A stretch of 64,000 bases of DNA, from positions 118,745,842 to 118,809,841 of the forward strand of contig OX235270.1 in assembly GCA_944472135.2 (NCBI GenBank). Reading direction: 5' to 3'. The stretch is from Trichobilharzia regenti. Taxonomy: Eukaryota > Platyhelminthes > Trematoda > Strigeidida > Schistosomatidae. Position numbers and translations under genes: made by a program. This document shows, piece by piece, positions 1 to 11,321 of this stretch (position 1 is the stretch's first letter; every line of letters starts with the position of its first letter). The notes beneath the pieces were generated by a model. It was not told the DNA's origin, did not search any database, and saw only the letters and a program-made list of their open reading frames with translations.

Positions 1-26
1 TTTTTGCTTTATTCCAAAAACAGTAC

Positions 27-1408
27 TAATGATACAACAAGGAATTTTCATCAACCTTATTCAACAGCTGTACGGCAACGGAACATGTCAAGTCATCCAC
101 AACGGAAAACTCAGCGAGGCGTTTACAGTAAACACAGGAGTCAGACAAGGGTGCTTATTATCTATTACCAGTGATATTCCTAACTGTGTTGGGCTGACTG
201 GATTATGCGTCAGACAGTGGGAAACGAGAAGACAGGAATATCCTGGACCGACACGAAGAACCTAGAAGACGTGGATTTCGCGCGTGGATGATTTATAATA
301 ATAATAATAATCACTTTATTCCACAACAATAACAATTTACAGCATGGAATTTTCAGCGTTTCTTTTACATATTGCAATGGTTTAGCTCTGTTTATAATAA
401 CATAAATGTATAAAATGTTAAAATATTGATAGTTAGTAAGAAAAAATAAAAAACAAAAAAAAACACCCCAATAAAATCCCACCATTTCTAGGTCATAGTG
501 AATAATAAATAAATAATATAACAAATAACACATGCATTAATATGCATCATTTCATTTTATGGTTTAGTTATTAATTCAAAAGTTGTTAAAGTATGTTTGA
601 CGTCACACAAAATCGAAGACTTACGAGCGAAAACCGACAAACCGGTCGAAGAAGTAGCAAAGACAGGACTCCAGGTGAACACAGACAAGACGGAGGTTAT
701 GAAAATAACCAGCCAACAACAACAGCAGCAACATCAAGCACGAACCACCATCAACGGGAGGGATTTGGAAGAAGTTACTTCATTCACTTATCTAGGGAGC
801 ATTGTCTCAACTACAGGCAGTTGGAACGGACGAGGATGTCAAATCGAGCGAGAATCGGGAAGGCGAGAAACACATTCATCCACCTGAAACAACCAATCTG
901 GAAATATTCGTCACTCAGCAAAAAATTTGGATCTTCAATACAAGCGTCAAGTCATTTCTTGTATACGGATCAGAAACTTGGTGGATGGGTCACAAGCAAT
1001 ACTTCCAACAGCCTTCTGCAGACCTTTATCAACAACTGTTTTAGCTAGCTCTATACTGAAGATCAGATGGCTGGGCCGGAAAGAATCACCAACAAGGAAC
1101 TATGAGAACAAACGAAACAAGAACCAACCGCCAACCGACAAATATGCAGGAGAAAGTGGAGACGGGTTGGACACTCACTGAGGAGGCCGCTGGGTGACAT
1201 CGCGCTTCAGGCCATTGCTCGAGTGGAACCAGAAAGGGAAGAGGCGAGTGGGACATCAGTGCAAGGGTGATATGACCGTGTGAAGAGGAGTTGAGAGAGT
1301 ATGGACTAACATGGATGCAGGTGAAAAGTGCAGTAAAAGACAGAAGCAAGTGGGGACATGCAGTTGAAGCCCTATGTTCCACTAGGAACCCAAGGGAACA
1401 ATTATAAT
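27..1408 (+). mobile_element. RTE-A non-LTR retrotransposon, 5'-truncated and split by a LINE tail
   Basis: Decayed reverse-transcriptase (RT) element. The RT palm is readable at 27-160 (LIQQLYGNGTCQVIHNGKL, then VRQGCLLS). The post-RT region follows at 593-1340 (SHKIEDL, TSFTYLGSIV, then scrambled frames), and the element ends in the family 3' end GAAGCCCTATGTTCCACTAG at about 1361-1385. The copy is broken between about 291 and 592 by an unrelated LINE 3' end, exactly at the FADD catalytic motif. Several frameshifts and stops make it non-functional. It is the same family as the better copy at 3.6-6.1 kb, judged from shared motifs and 3' end. The upstream end may lie outside the window. Confidence 0.8.
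291..592 (-). mobile_element. LINE-C 3'-end insertion inside RTE-A
   Basis: Starts with an (ATA)n tract (about 294-311), the tail of a minus-strand element. It continues into TTTATTCCA and CATGGAATTTTCAGCGT, the reverse complement of the LINE 3' end seen at 49149-49228. The rest is A/T-rich and non-coding. It interrupts the RTE-A coding sequence between the GATTTAT and GTTTGA of the FADDLCL region. A clean TSD was not found. Confidence 0.6.
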
Positions 1409-2006
1409 CATTTTTTGAGGTACTGCACTGGAGTTGCTGCAAGAGCTATACAGCGGTGTAAGGCTATTCCCTCAAACGAAGGATATACAGAGGCTATGGT
1501 GATACTACGTCAAATGTTCGGAAAACCATTTATGATATCTCGTAGTATTTTTGAGACCGTGAAAGGTAATGGATCACAGTTAAACGATAGTTCAGAGTAA
1601 CTTGCAGAGTTCTTGGACAGTTTAATGGTTTATACAAATACTCTTGTGTCTCTTTATTGAACAGATGAATTGAATTCAAGTTCCGTCCTTGAGACTGTTG
1701 CCAAGAAATTACCTGTTCGTCTACACAGGAAGTTCATAAAGGTCTGTTCACGTCTACAGGAGGAGGGTTCAGAACCCGGGTAGGATGACATTGTAAACCT
1801 GGTGAAAGACAGTGTCAACCAAGCTTTGAGCAAGTTTGCTAGTACACTGCATCTCACCCCTGGAATAGAGAAATCAGAGAGCCAAACGCAATCATTTGTG
1901 ACGATAGGGTCTCAGAGAAGCGGATATCGAGAAAGTTTTATGGTGTCCAGTAATCCATACAAACCTAATGAGTGCGACAGCCTTCGTGGGAAGTCCCCAA
2001 CAGATG
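1409..2006 (+). pseudogene. BEL/Pao LTR-retrotransposon gag fragment (Sinbad-like)
   Basis: Conceptual translation gives a gag-like stretch. YCTGVAARAIQRCKAIP is followed by EGYTEAMVILRQMFGKP and, after a stop, further collinear sequence in another frame (VAKKLPVRLHRKFIKVCSRL, NQALSKFASTLHLTPG). The GYxxAxxxLxxxFGxP pattern is typical of BEL/Pao gag polyproteins. The reading frame is broken by an in-frame TAA near 1598 and by a frameshift near 1780. No LTR, protease or RT is seen next to it, so it is an isolated fragment. Family assignment is from memory of BEL/Pao gag; Sinbad is the known schistosome BEL element and only a candidate. Confidence 0.6.
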
Positions 2007-2009
2007 TTT

Positions 2010-2165
2010 CTGTGATAGTATTAGGTGGTTGGAGGTAATCGGCAGGAAGCCTTGGACCTAGTTGGCACTCGTCAGCAAGGCGTATCTGCAACCTTCAAGG
2101 AATTCATGTCCCTTCTGAGATTCGAACCCGCGTCACCCGTGCCTTCAACCATCTAATACCATCAA
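2010..2165 (-). mobile_element. SINE S3 copy with a deleted hammerhead core
   Basis: The minus strand carries a pol III B-box-like CGGGTTCGAATC (2119-2130) followed by a hammerhead-like module at 2049-2081. Stem I strands GCCUUG and CAAGGC flank CUGACGA and GUGCCAACUAG, but the GAAA segment is missing. The element is bounded by short inverted ends: GTATTAGGTGGTTGG at about 2017 on + and CCATCTAATACC at about 2149. A related copy lies at 58739-58870. Confidence 0.6.
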
Positions 2166-3593
2166 ATCAATATGCATCGTGACGGCGAGCTAGCTAGAAT
2201 GGTGATCACATTACAACCTGACTGATAGAATTCAGTCTACACCAATCAGAGGACTAGACGCATCACACTAGTTACTAGTGACAAATCAAAAGATGTATTC
2301 TTTGATAATACGAATTATCATGTTGATTGTACTCTTATCATATATAGTTTGGTTTACTTTACAGCTCCCTGTAAGACTAACTACCCTTCTTCAGCATACA
2401 CACACTGCAGTATTGTTAACCAAATGCTAAAATTTTGTTGGCTCAGTGTTAATACCTTTTTATAGTATGTGTAGATAGGTTACTTTGCAATGTCAAATGT
2501 TTACTATATGCAAGACTGTCATGATAATTTAGTACACTAAGTCCTGCCAACCGACCTTACCTTCAGTTCATACTACCTACATTGAACCCTAACAATAGGG
2601 TTCTGCTGAATCTTGGTCCACTATTCACAAAACCTATTCTTTTTACTCTTTAAGGTTTTAACTTCTTATAAAGTAACCTGTTCATTGGGGCGCATGCACA
2701 CACTTATAACATGTTCATAGAGATTTACGTGGAGAACTATTGGAAGCACTCAGTAAGAAAGCTGGGGAGATGGAATATGAGGTACGAACATGTCTGGTAT
2801 CAAGCAATATATTTGCTGTAGCCATATTAATCATAGTCTCACAGCCTAACATCATGAACGGAGGGAGGGTGGCGCTAGCTGATCAGTAGACATGGTGGTG
2901 GTCACTAAGGTGAATCGCCCCATTCTGCAGGAACAGCAATATGCAATTTGACGGCTCGAGATTTTTCTGAGGGCTTAGATCTTTATCTAGAAAAAAATAA
3001 TAATGAACGCCCAGATAGATCATGCTTCTGCCTTTAAATATATACCATTCGCTCAGCCTATTGTTGAGATGCGACCACGTGGGCTCTGCACAGATTTATG
3101 GGGCATCTTATAAATTAACTTGCTATCCATTGTCGGATCTTTAAATAACACCCCACAATATCTTAATAATAATAACGTCTAATACCGTCTTTACTTGATC
3201 CTCATTATATTTCATTAAACCTAACATTTTATAGCTCTTTATGAATTTGATTCGACTTATTCTATTCCTATTCCCCGTAGGGTACGGTTGTGCACCAAAT
3301 GCACAGAAAGGTGTAAAATAAAAACGACTGGCTTTAAAATAGTTGTATTAAAGCCAAAAGTGGACATCATGGTAGTAAGACATATATGGGTAGCATTATA
3401 CATTTCAAATGAACGTTGTCAGCCTAAGGATTAATTAGTTTCCCATTGTATTTCCTATATAAATGCATTTATTATTGATATATTGCACTTGCCTATTTCA
3501 TTACACTTTAATGACTCACCTTGGCACTTTCACTTTTCTAAAACAGCTTTCAATCCCTTGTAAACGTTGTACTTACCTCAATAATGGTTGGTT
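2166..3593. other. No recognisable gene
   Basis: AT-rich sequence with stops in all frames. I recognise no coding region, RNA gene or repeat family here. Confidence 0.5.
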
Positions 3594-5308
3594 ATCGTAT
3601 GCTTACAGCTCTAGGAGAAATGAATGAAAACGGAGAACTCTTCGCCGACTTCTGCGCCTTCAACGAACTGGTGATTGGTGGCAGTGTATACAAGCACAAA
3701 GATATCCACAAGGCCACATGGGTGTCACCAGATGGAAGAACCAAAAACCAAATTGACTTCATCTCAATCTCAAGGAAGTGGAGCCACAGCCTACTGGACA
3801 CAAAAGCAAGAAGAGGAGCAGACGTTGGCTCAGACCACCTTCTCGTACAAGGGACAATCCAAATCAAATTAAAAGCTTTCAGGGAATCAGGAGCTGCAGA
3901 TAGACCACAAGCCAAGTTCAACACTCAAAAGCTGAAGGACCAGGCTACAAAGGACATCTTCATTGCAAGCATAAAGGACAAAGCTGAGATACAAATCAAC
4001 ACCAGAGAAAAGGTCAGCGTCGAAAAGCACTGGAACAACTTGAAAACGGTGTGGAGCCAAACCTGCATAGAAATTCTAGGCAGAAAAAAGAGACAGGACA
4101 AACAGTGGCTCACTACGGACACTTGGAAACTAATAGAAGAGAGAAGGACAGTGAAGCAAAAGATTATCCAGTGCACTGACGAGCAACAAAAACAGGAGCT
4201 GAATGCAAGCTACAATACACTGAACAAAAGAGTGAAGAAGAGTGCCAAGGAAGAGAAAAGAAAATATTATGAAACCATGGCAAGCGAAGCAGAACAAGCT
4301 GCAGGCAAAGGAGACCTCGCCACACTCTACCAAACAACTAGGAACCTATTGGGCAAACGTTCGACACAGATTAAGCCAATAAAGGACGACAATGGAAAGT
4401 CAATCACCAAAGAGGTGGAACAGAGAAAGCACTGGGTTGAACACTTCAAAAGACTTCTAAATCGTCCGCCACCTACAACACGTCCAGCAATACCAACAAC
4501 GGAAGCAGAAATACCAGTGAACACTGACCTCCCGACGAAATCAGAAGTCCTGAATGCAATCAAGATGCTTAAAGCTGGGAAAACACCGGGACCAGATGGA
4601 ATCCCAGCAGAAGCTTTGAAAATAGACCCAGAGACAACAGCGGACTTGATGACACCACTGCTGGAGAAGGTGTGGAAAGAGGGCAAAGTACCCGAGGATT
4701 GGAAGAACGGATACTTATTCAAACTTCCAAAGAAAGGAGACTTAAGTCAATGTAAAAACTGGCGTGGAATTATGCTTCTGTCCATTCCAAGCAAGATACT
4801 AAGTCGCATCATCCTGGAGAGAATCAAACAAGCCCTAGATGAAAAACTTCGTCCGGAACAGGCTGGATTCAGGAGAAACAAATCATGTATTGATCAAATC
4901 GCCACTCTACGGATCATCATTGAACAAAGCTTGGAATGGCAGTCACCTCTCTATCTCAACTTCATCGACTTTGAAAAGGCCTTCGACAGCGTCGATCGAG
5001 AGGTCATTTGGAAACTACTTCGCTACTACGGGGTCCCATCGACAATTATACACCTCATCCAACAATTATACGACAATACTGCATGCCAAGTAATCTACAA
5101 CGGGAAACTAACGGAAGCCTTCGAAGTGAGGACGGAAGTGAGGCAAGGCTGTCTACTATCACCAATGATCTTCCTGATTGCAGTAGATTGGATAATGCGA
5201 CAGACAACGGCAACCAACGAGGGAACAGGCATAAAATGGACTCACACAAAAGACATGGAGGACCTGAACTTCGCCGATGATATATGTCTGATTTCCCACA
5301 AACTGTAA
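3584..5308 (+). pseudogene. RTE-A endonuclease/reverse transcriptase, partial ORF
   Basis: Open for 574 codons, but the first eight codons (MVGYRMLT) are flanking DNA plus TSD. The ATG is therefore accidental and the protein is a 5'-truncated fragment. Endonuclease C-terminal motifs are present: ATWVSPDGRTKNQIDFI at residues 45-61 and the catalytic SDH (GSDHLLVQG, about 87). RT follows: GKTPGPDGIPAEAL (about 343), FIDFEKAFDSVDREVIWKLL (about 461) with the first catalytic Asp, VRQGCLLSP (about 523), and FADDICLISHKL (about 563) with the catalytic DD. The ORF ends at a TAA (5306-5308) where relatives have an acidic codon. The frame-linked post-RT region continues downstream with more stops (ASKTGLQVNIEKTEVMK). 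RT core residues look intact, but the protein is truncated at both ends. Confidence 0.85.
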
Positions 5309-6129
5309 GATATGCAAGTGAAAAGCTACAAGTTGGCAGAAGAAGCATCAAAGACAGGCCTTCAGGTGAACATAGAGAAAACAGAGGTGATGAAGATTCC
5401 TGGCCAACACCAACACCACAGGAACAAAAACAGCAGACAACAATCAGCATAATTGGGATGAACCTGAAATAAACAGCCTCCTTCACCTATCTGGGAGGCA
5501 TCGTTTCAACTACAGGCGGAACTGATGACGATATCAAAGCCAGACATCGGGAAAGCAAGACAAGCCCTCATTACTCTCAAGTCTGTGTGGAAATCAGCGG
5601 TACTCAGCATCAAAAATAAGATCCTGATCTTCAACTCCAATGTGAAGTCAGTCAGTGCTACTATACGGATCAGAGACTTGGCGAGTCATAAAGAACATCT
5701 CAAAAAAACTTCAAACCTTCATTAACAGTTGTCTACGCTCAATACTCAAGATCAAATGGCCGGCCAGAAAAGAGCAGCAACAGGGATCTCTGGGAATGAG
5801 CGAACCAACCAGGAACCGATTGTGAAACAAATAGGCAGGAGTAAATGGAGATGGATTCTCTGGCCATACTCCGAGGAAACCATCAAGTGAGTGACATCAC
5901 TAGACAAGCCCTCGAGTGGAACCCGAAAGGGAGGCGGCGAGTTGGTCGTCCAAGTGTGGGGTGACTTGGAGGAGGTCATGCGAGGAGGAGATGAAAGCAT
6001 GTGGACAGACCTGGAGCGGGTTGAAAAAGTTTTCAGAAAACCGAAGTCAATGGAGGTGCGCAGCTGAAGCCCTATGTTCCTCTAGGAACTAAAGGATACA
6101 TTAATAATAATAATAATCGTATGCTTACA
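3594..6129 (+). mobile_element. RTE-A non-LTR retrotransposon, 5'-truncated, with 14-bp TSD
   Basis: Insertion of about 2.5 kb flanked by the direct repeat ATCGTATGCTTACA at 3594-3607 and 6116-6129, which fixes both ends. The 3' end is GAAGCCCTATGTTCCTCTAG followed by an (AAT)n tail (about 6100-6117). Content in order: C-terminal part of the apurinic-type endonuclease, linker, RT, and post-RT region in broken frames. The 5' truncation removes the start of the endonuclease. This is typical of target-primed reverse transcription that stopped early. Confidence 0.9.
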
Positions 6130-7939
6130 ACCACGGGTTGAAGGGTGAGGGTATACTTTGTGCGAGTTATATTTTCCGCGACTCAGGTTTTTTCTTCTTC
6201 CATTGGCTAGAACGGTGGCGGTCAATTGGATATTTGATTTGTCCTTGGTAGGTCGTATCGTGTGAGGTTTTGTGTGGTTGTGTAATGCGTCGTTTGCAAG
6301 CAAATTTGACAAAGATAGATGTAATATTTGACTGTTTCAACATTGTTTCACTGTTTTTACACAGATACACTTCTCTTTTCGCTATAAACTCCCTGGAAAC
6401 TGGTCAGGCATTATGGTTCCTATCAGTGACTACCATCCGGTGGGTGCCAATGGATTTCTTGAGTTGTGGTTATAGGTACAGTATTTCCTACTTCGTGGTT
6501 TCTCACCCACATAGTCTGGTATCCTGTGTTTCTCGCGACTTAGCTGTCACAAGCTGTTGTAATAATGTGCTTTGTTAACGAGCCCTTTTTCTAGAATTTC
6601 ATCGCAGGTAATCAGTGCGAGCGCAAGCAGCACATATGTAAGAAGCTACAAAAGCATTAGAAGACTTTCAAAAGGCGTGAACTTTATATATTGCTAACAG
6701 TGACGAACTTTTGCGCATACCAGTATGTGGAGATACTTTCCAAACGAAGACTTTCATCTTTGACTGTGCTCAAGTAATACATATAAATAAACTTGTTTGC
6801 GTTGCAGTAAAATAAAATTTTCTACCTAATATTCTTGTGTTGTATTTGTTCTGCATGCGGTGGGAGTACAGCATGTTAGACCGGTACTCCCTAGGATATG
6901 AACTCGTTACTGTATATAGGTGTAATTCTGTAGGAACACTATCGGTCGATATAAGTAGTGAATTATAAGTACTTTAGTCAAGCCCAAAAATCTGCTTAAG
7001 TTACGCGATTACGTCTCCTAATCATAGGTAAGTCTGTAGGGACCAAGTACAAAAATACTTCAGCATTTGAAAAATAAGAAATGAACTTAGGCACTGCAAT
7101 TGAGTCGATTTCTTATAAGGTAAAGTGTATTCAAAGGTAGTTCATTACCAATATTTCACTTAAAGTGTGATGTCGATTCATATGATTATGGGTGTTAACT
7201 TACAGTGTAAGGTGAAGTGTACACGAGACGAATAATTGAGGAGGTTGAGCTGTGGCAATCGTAGTCACATTTACATTACACTAAAATATGCCACCAATTA
7301 CTTCGTCAGGTCTCATTGATAAGTCATGCCTGCAACTAGTCATCATGACAAATATAGCTACACTCAGATAGAACAAGAAAGGTCTGGTAAGCATGATGTT
7401 AAATATATTTTAATGAAAAATAATGACAAGAAAATGTCTTTACGCAGTTGTTTGTCGTAATAATTGGGACAATGTCGAATCGCTGTGACCGGTTTGACTG
7501 ACGTTACCGGAAATTTGCAAATAAGTAAACAAAGTGTATTTTTAAATCGCTGAAGTAAGAAAGAAGTAATATTAAAGTTGAACGCTTTATATTTGCCTAC
7601 CTTTGCTGAAAATGGTTCATTCTCCTTTCTCATTCTTCGTTCATGACAGCATTCTCCTGTGGTTTTTACTGTCACACATATTGTTCAGCTTCTAAAGGAT
7701 AGCAGCAAGCAAATAATAATAATTAGAACAGGTTATGATAAGAGATAAATTGTAAACCCTTCACAATGAACACTGTACATTTGGCTAAGTGCTATGTCCT
7801 TGGAATGTTAGTATACATTTGCAATGTTTAATGCAAAACATATCGGTGTAAGTATAGAAAATATGACGTTTTCCATGAAAATACAGCTTTGTTCAAACAC
7901 TGGTGCTGTTGTGTTTCTAATAAAAGCAACTAGACTGTA
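6130..7939. other. No recognisable gene
   Basis: AT-rich, non-coding by eye. Short ORFs here show no motif. No repeat family from elsewhere in the window was recognised. Confidence 0.45.
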
Positions 7940-8288
7940 AGTAAGCTGTCAATGGAGTTGAAGATTGAACGATCAATTCTTGGTTGTTTGCTCAAAATCA
8001 ACTTCCTCGATTTTCGCGGAAGCATCAATACGACAGTCATCGTCTCATCGGTCGCTGTTCAGAAAGAAGATTGAAACATCGTCAGAAGTAACATAACGAT
8101 TTATTGTTGTAATATTTGTTTACAGACCTTAGTTGCTTAGTTCGTTTATTCCTTTTATATGTTGGTGTAACAATACAAAATATCAAACGGCAGATCGGTG
8201 TTTTGGTTTTGGCGTCCGTTATAACTAAGCGTTTCTAAGATATCTTCTAAGAACAGCGTGGGCCCGAGCGTAGCGAGAGCTGGGCATT
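7940..8288 (-). repeat. LTR-like repeat U1, left inverted copy
   Basis: About 340 bp that match, in reverse complement and with moderate divergence, the segment at 10085-10400. Shared blocks are GTTGAAGATTGAA, CAGTCATCGTCTCATC, TTGGTGT..A, CGGTGTTTTG, TAGCGTTTCT and AGCTGGGCA. A partial third copy (direct to the right one) lies at about 9640-9760 (GATGAGACGATGACTG). The element type is not recognised; length and pairing fit LTRs or foldback ends. Confidence 0.55.
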
Positions 8289-9639
8289 AACGGTTTATGA
8301 GACGGTACCTGACATAAGCAACTAATAGGCACAAAGAGTAAGTCTCAGCTTTAATAAAGGCATATCCAGTTAAGATAAAATGTAGTGTAATAGTGCACAA
8401 ATGAAAAGACCATCGTGAAGTATATAAGTGATATTTCAGTGACAGGTAAATTGAAATATCTGCAACCTTACAATTCCTAAGACAACTTGATATGTAAGAT
8501 CTCTCACAAATATCTGTAGGGCCTGTGGGGTACCATGGATGGTTTGCTGTCAAACTGAGCTTTGGAAGGGTGATCATCGAAACTGAGGTAGTATTTTCTA
8601 GCTGTTCGGCATTTCTTCCTTTGATGCAGTTTCTTATCAACAGTTTGCAGTATTCATAGTGACTTTATAGGAACCTTCATTGTATCATGATTTTCACCAA
8701 ATATCCCTTAACTCACAGAAGCAGGCAATAACCCCATACACTCAAGCATTGTAACCAGAACATCACAAAATGCTTACAGATAACTTGTTTAGTAATAACT
8801 GCTTTAAATATATGAGCCATAAGTGCATCTTACGTATCTTCCATAGCCACAATTAAGTCATTAAGGATCTCAGAACATCTTAGTGATCTAAAACAAAATA
8901 ATTATTAAGAATGATATAACCTATGTAGCAGGTGTAGTAGTTGCATGAAACAGCTGCTAGCTACTAATCAACAGAAAGCTGATACTCATTTTAAGTACTC
9001 TGACATTAAGTTCTCTGCCATTGCCTGTAGTATATTTACAACCTTAAGATCTGAAACAACTCGCAAAATACAAACCCCTTAACGCACTACAATGCAAATA
9101 ATAGTCTTTCTATGCGAATTTTCTTAAAAAGGATGACTTCTTTATTGATAATCCGTCCGAGCTATAATATCAAATTTTACGCTCTACTACGAACAAAATA
9201 CAGCAAAATACTGCCGTCTGGCTACAGAAGTCTAAAACTAGTCAAATATAATTTATTTCCCAAAAATAGGCGATTATAACGCCTGTAGCCGTGAACTCGG
9301 TAACCGATGAAATTGCGCGATAACTTTTGGTTATAGCCTATATCCTCACACCGGGTTGAAAACGAAACAAAGTCAAATTTCCCGCGCAACCCGGAGAACA
9401 GATGTACAATTCAATAACTATACGACCTGGTTCAGAAAATGAGTGTATTTATATATATGTATCAAATATTTATCTGTTTTAACATTATTAACTTGTAGGC
9501 AATCTACGATTTGGCATTATATCATACTTGATCGTGCCTGTAAAAATGCCATGGGTTCTCATGCAAATTTATATGAAAATATAAATTATTATTATAATAA
9601 ATCACGATAAGACTTCTGATAAATTTTCTCTGTCTTCCA
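8289..9639. other. Unassigned DNA between inverted repeats
   Basis: Interval enclosed by the U1 inverted copies. No coding sequence longer than about 120 codons and no protein motif recognised. Confidence 0.4.
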
Positions 9640-9797
9640 ACGAACAGCGAATGATGAGACGATGACTGCTAGATTGACGACTCCCATGAAAAATATGGAG
9701 GAGTTGTGTTTGATCAAACAACCATGGATTGATTGTTCAATATTCAGCTACATTCATATTTGGTCTGTCATATCAATTTGTGTTTTAGATTCACCGT

Positions 9798-10078
9798 GTT
9801 TACTTGCTGTATTCATACCTTGTTGTTTTGCATAATTTTGTTAAATTTTTCGTCGTGCTTAATTCTGAAGTTGTTTCGAGTCTTCTACATCCTGGAACTG
9901 ATTGATTGATCTTAAAGAGAGCAGTTGGGTCGTATATGCCGTGGAGGCTAGTGCCGAGAATGACATGTACACGAAAATAAGCTCTAGCTATGGAATCACT
10001 GATTGAGAATGAATGATTCTGTTTAGGCTGTGGTCCAACACTGTGGACAGAAAGATTGTAGACGACTGAGGATTGTGT
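9798..10078 (-). repeat. Repeat U2, left inverted copy
   Basis: The reverse complement matches 10755-11000 on +. Shared blocks include CTAGCCTCC.CGGC.TA, ACGACCCA, TGTAGAA.ACTCG and AGCACGACGAAAAATTTAAC. The longest uninterrupted match is about 24 bp around the last block. Function unknown. It abuts the right U1 copy, so U1 and U2 probably belong to one composite repeat family. Confidence 0.55.
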
Positions 10079-10084
10079 CAATCA

Positions 10085-10400
10085 AGACTCACAAACGTTT
10101 AGTGCCCAGCTATTGCTACGCTGGGCCTCATGCTGCCTCTTGAAGATTTTCAGAAACGCTAAGTATTAGTCGACGCGAAAAACAAAACACCGTTTGACGA
10201 CACAAGAATTCTTTATTCTAACACCAACAAATAACCAGAAACACTAGATTTACAGAATAAGGATTTTGAAAGATTTTGAACTTCTTTCAGAACCGCGACT
10301 GATGAGACGATGACTGGTGAATTGATGCCTCCAAGAAAATATGGGGAAGTTGGATTTTAGCAAAGAACCACGAATTGATTTTTCAATCTTCAACTACATT
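10085..10400 (+). repeat. LTR-like repeat U1, right inverted copy
   Basis: Inverted partner of 7940-8288. It begins near TTTAGTGCCCAGCTATTGC and ends near TTCAACTACATTGACAC. No terminal TG..CA pair or primer-binding site was confidently identified. Confidence 0.55.
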
Positions 10401-10754
10401 GACACTCACCTCCAAAAATGGATCCCTTCTTTTTTCCATCATGACCAATACGCGTTGACTTGGATGCCATTGCGAGAACCTGGGTCACACGGACAGAGCT
10501 GAAATGGAAAACAAACAGAAAAGCCAACACACCACAAGCATACCCACAGCACAATCTCACACATCAATGACGACCTACGCCTTCCAGTTAAAGGCATCCT
10601 CTTCACATCTTGCAACACAATCGCCACTTACTAGAATGACTCTTGCATAACGCAACGTGACCATAGCAGCACCTCATGATACTCTACGCACATCCTCTTA
10701 TCTACCCACTACCAATTAACATTGCAATCGCTTGTCACTCATTCTGCCTCAGTT

Positions 10755-11000
10755 CTAGTAACGGTGACGTATGCAAGCCTCAGTTGTCTACACTCCCGCT
10801 CCCCGGCGTGTGGGACCACAGCTAATCATTATCTCCATGTGCATGTCATTTTCAGAACTAGCCTCCCCGGCGTATACGACCCATCTGCTGTCTTTAACAT
10901 CAATCAATTCATTCACGGATGTAGAATACTCGTAACAACTTCAGAAGTAAGCACGACGAAAAATTTAACAAAATTATCCAATAGCAACAAGATACGAAAG
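10755..11000 (+). repeat. Repeat U2, right inverted copy
   Basis: Inverted partner of 9798-10078, about 85 % similar by eye. It runs directly into the tandem repeat that starts near 11090. Confidence 0.55.
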
Positions 11001-11089
11001 CAACAAGTGAACACAATGAATCTAAAAACACCAATTGATGACACACTACACATATATATGCACAATGCACCTGACCTCGCAGATCATGT

Positions 11090-11321
11090 TTTGATGGAAT
11101 TCCTTTGAAGAATCTCAGGACTTGCACCAGTACGCCTGCAACCCTTCTCAGGTTAACGATTGTAAGTTTAAGAATGTCCGGACACAAACAAGATTAATCT
11201 ACAATTACAATAATTGGAACCCACACAAATGTTTAACACCAACATATGTACAATCAAGAATCAAATGTTGTGGATTCTGCCATGACGAACTACCCTTGAA
11301 GAACTGTAGGACTTACAGCAG
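11090..11321 (+). repeat. Tandem repeat of about 195 bp, part left of RTE-B
   Basis: The phrase CAGTACGCCTGCAACCCTTCT, preceded by an (A)GGACTT..C motif, recurs at 11130, 13379 and 13570. The phrase CTACCCTTGAAGAACTGTAGG (with variants) recurs about every 195 bp once the intervening retrotransposon is removed. Both phrases vary slightly between units. The array continues at 13375-13620. Confidence 0.65.

Noticed and set aside
1..26. LINE-C tail at the window edge (GCTTTATTCCAAAAACAG)
   Set aside because: Only about 20 bp match and the window edge cuts it, so it cannot be told from chance.
5055..5486. 143-codon open frame on the minus strand
   Set aside because: Antisense shadow of the RTE-A coding sequence; no motif of its own.
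10290..10330. Hammerhead core ACTGATGAGACG in repeat U1
   Set aside because: No downstream GAAA and no pairing stems; only the CUGAUGA string matches by chance.
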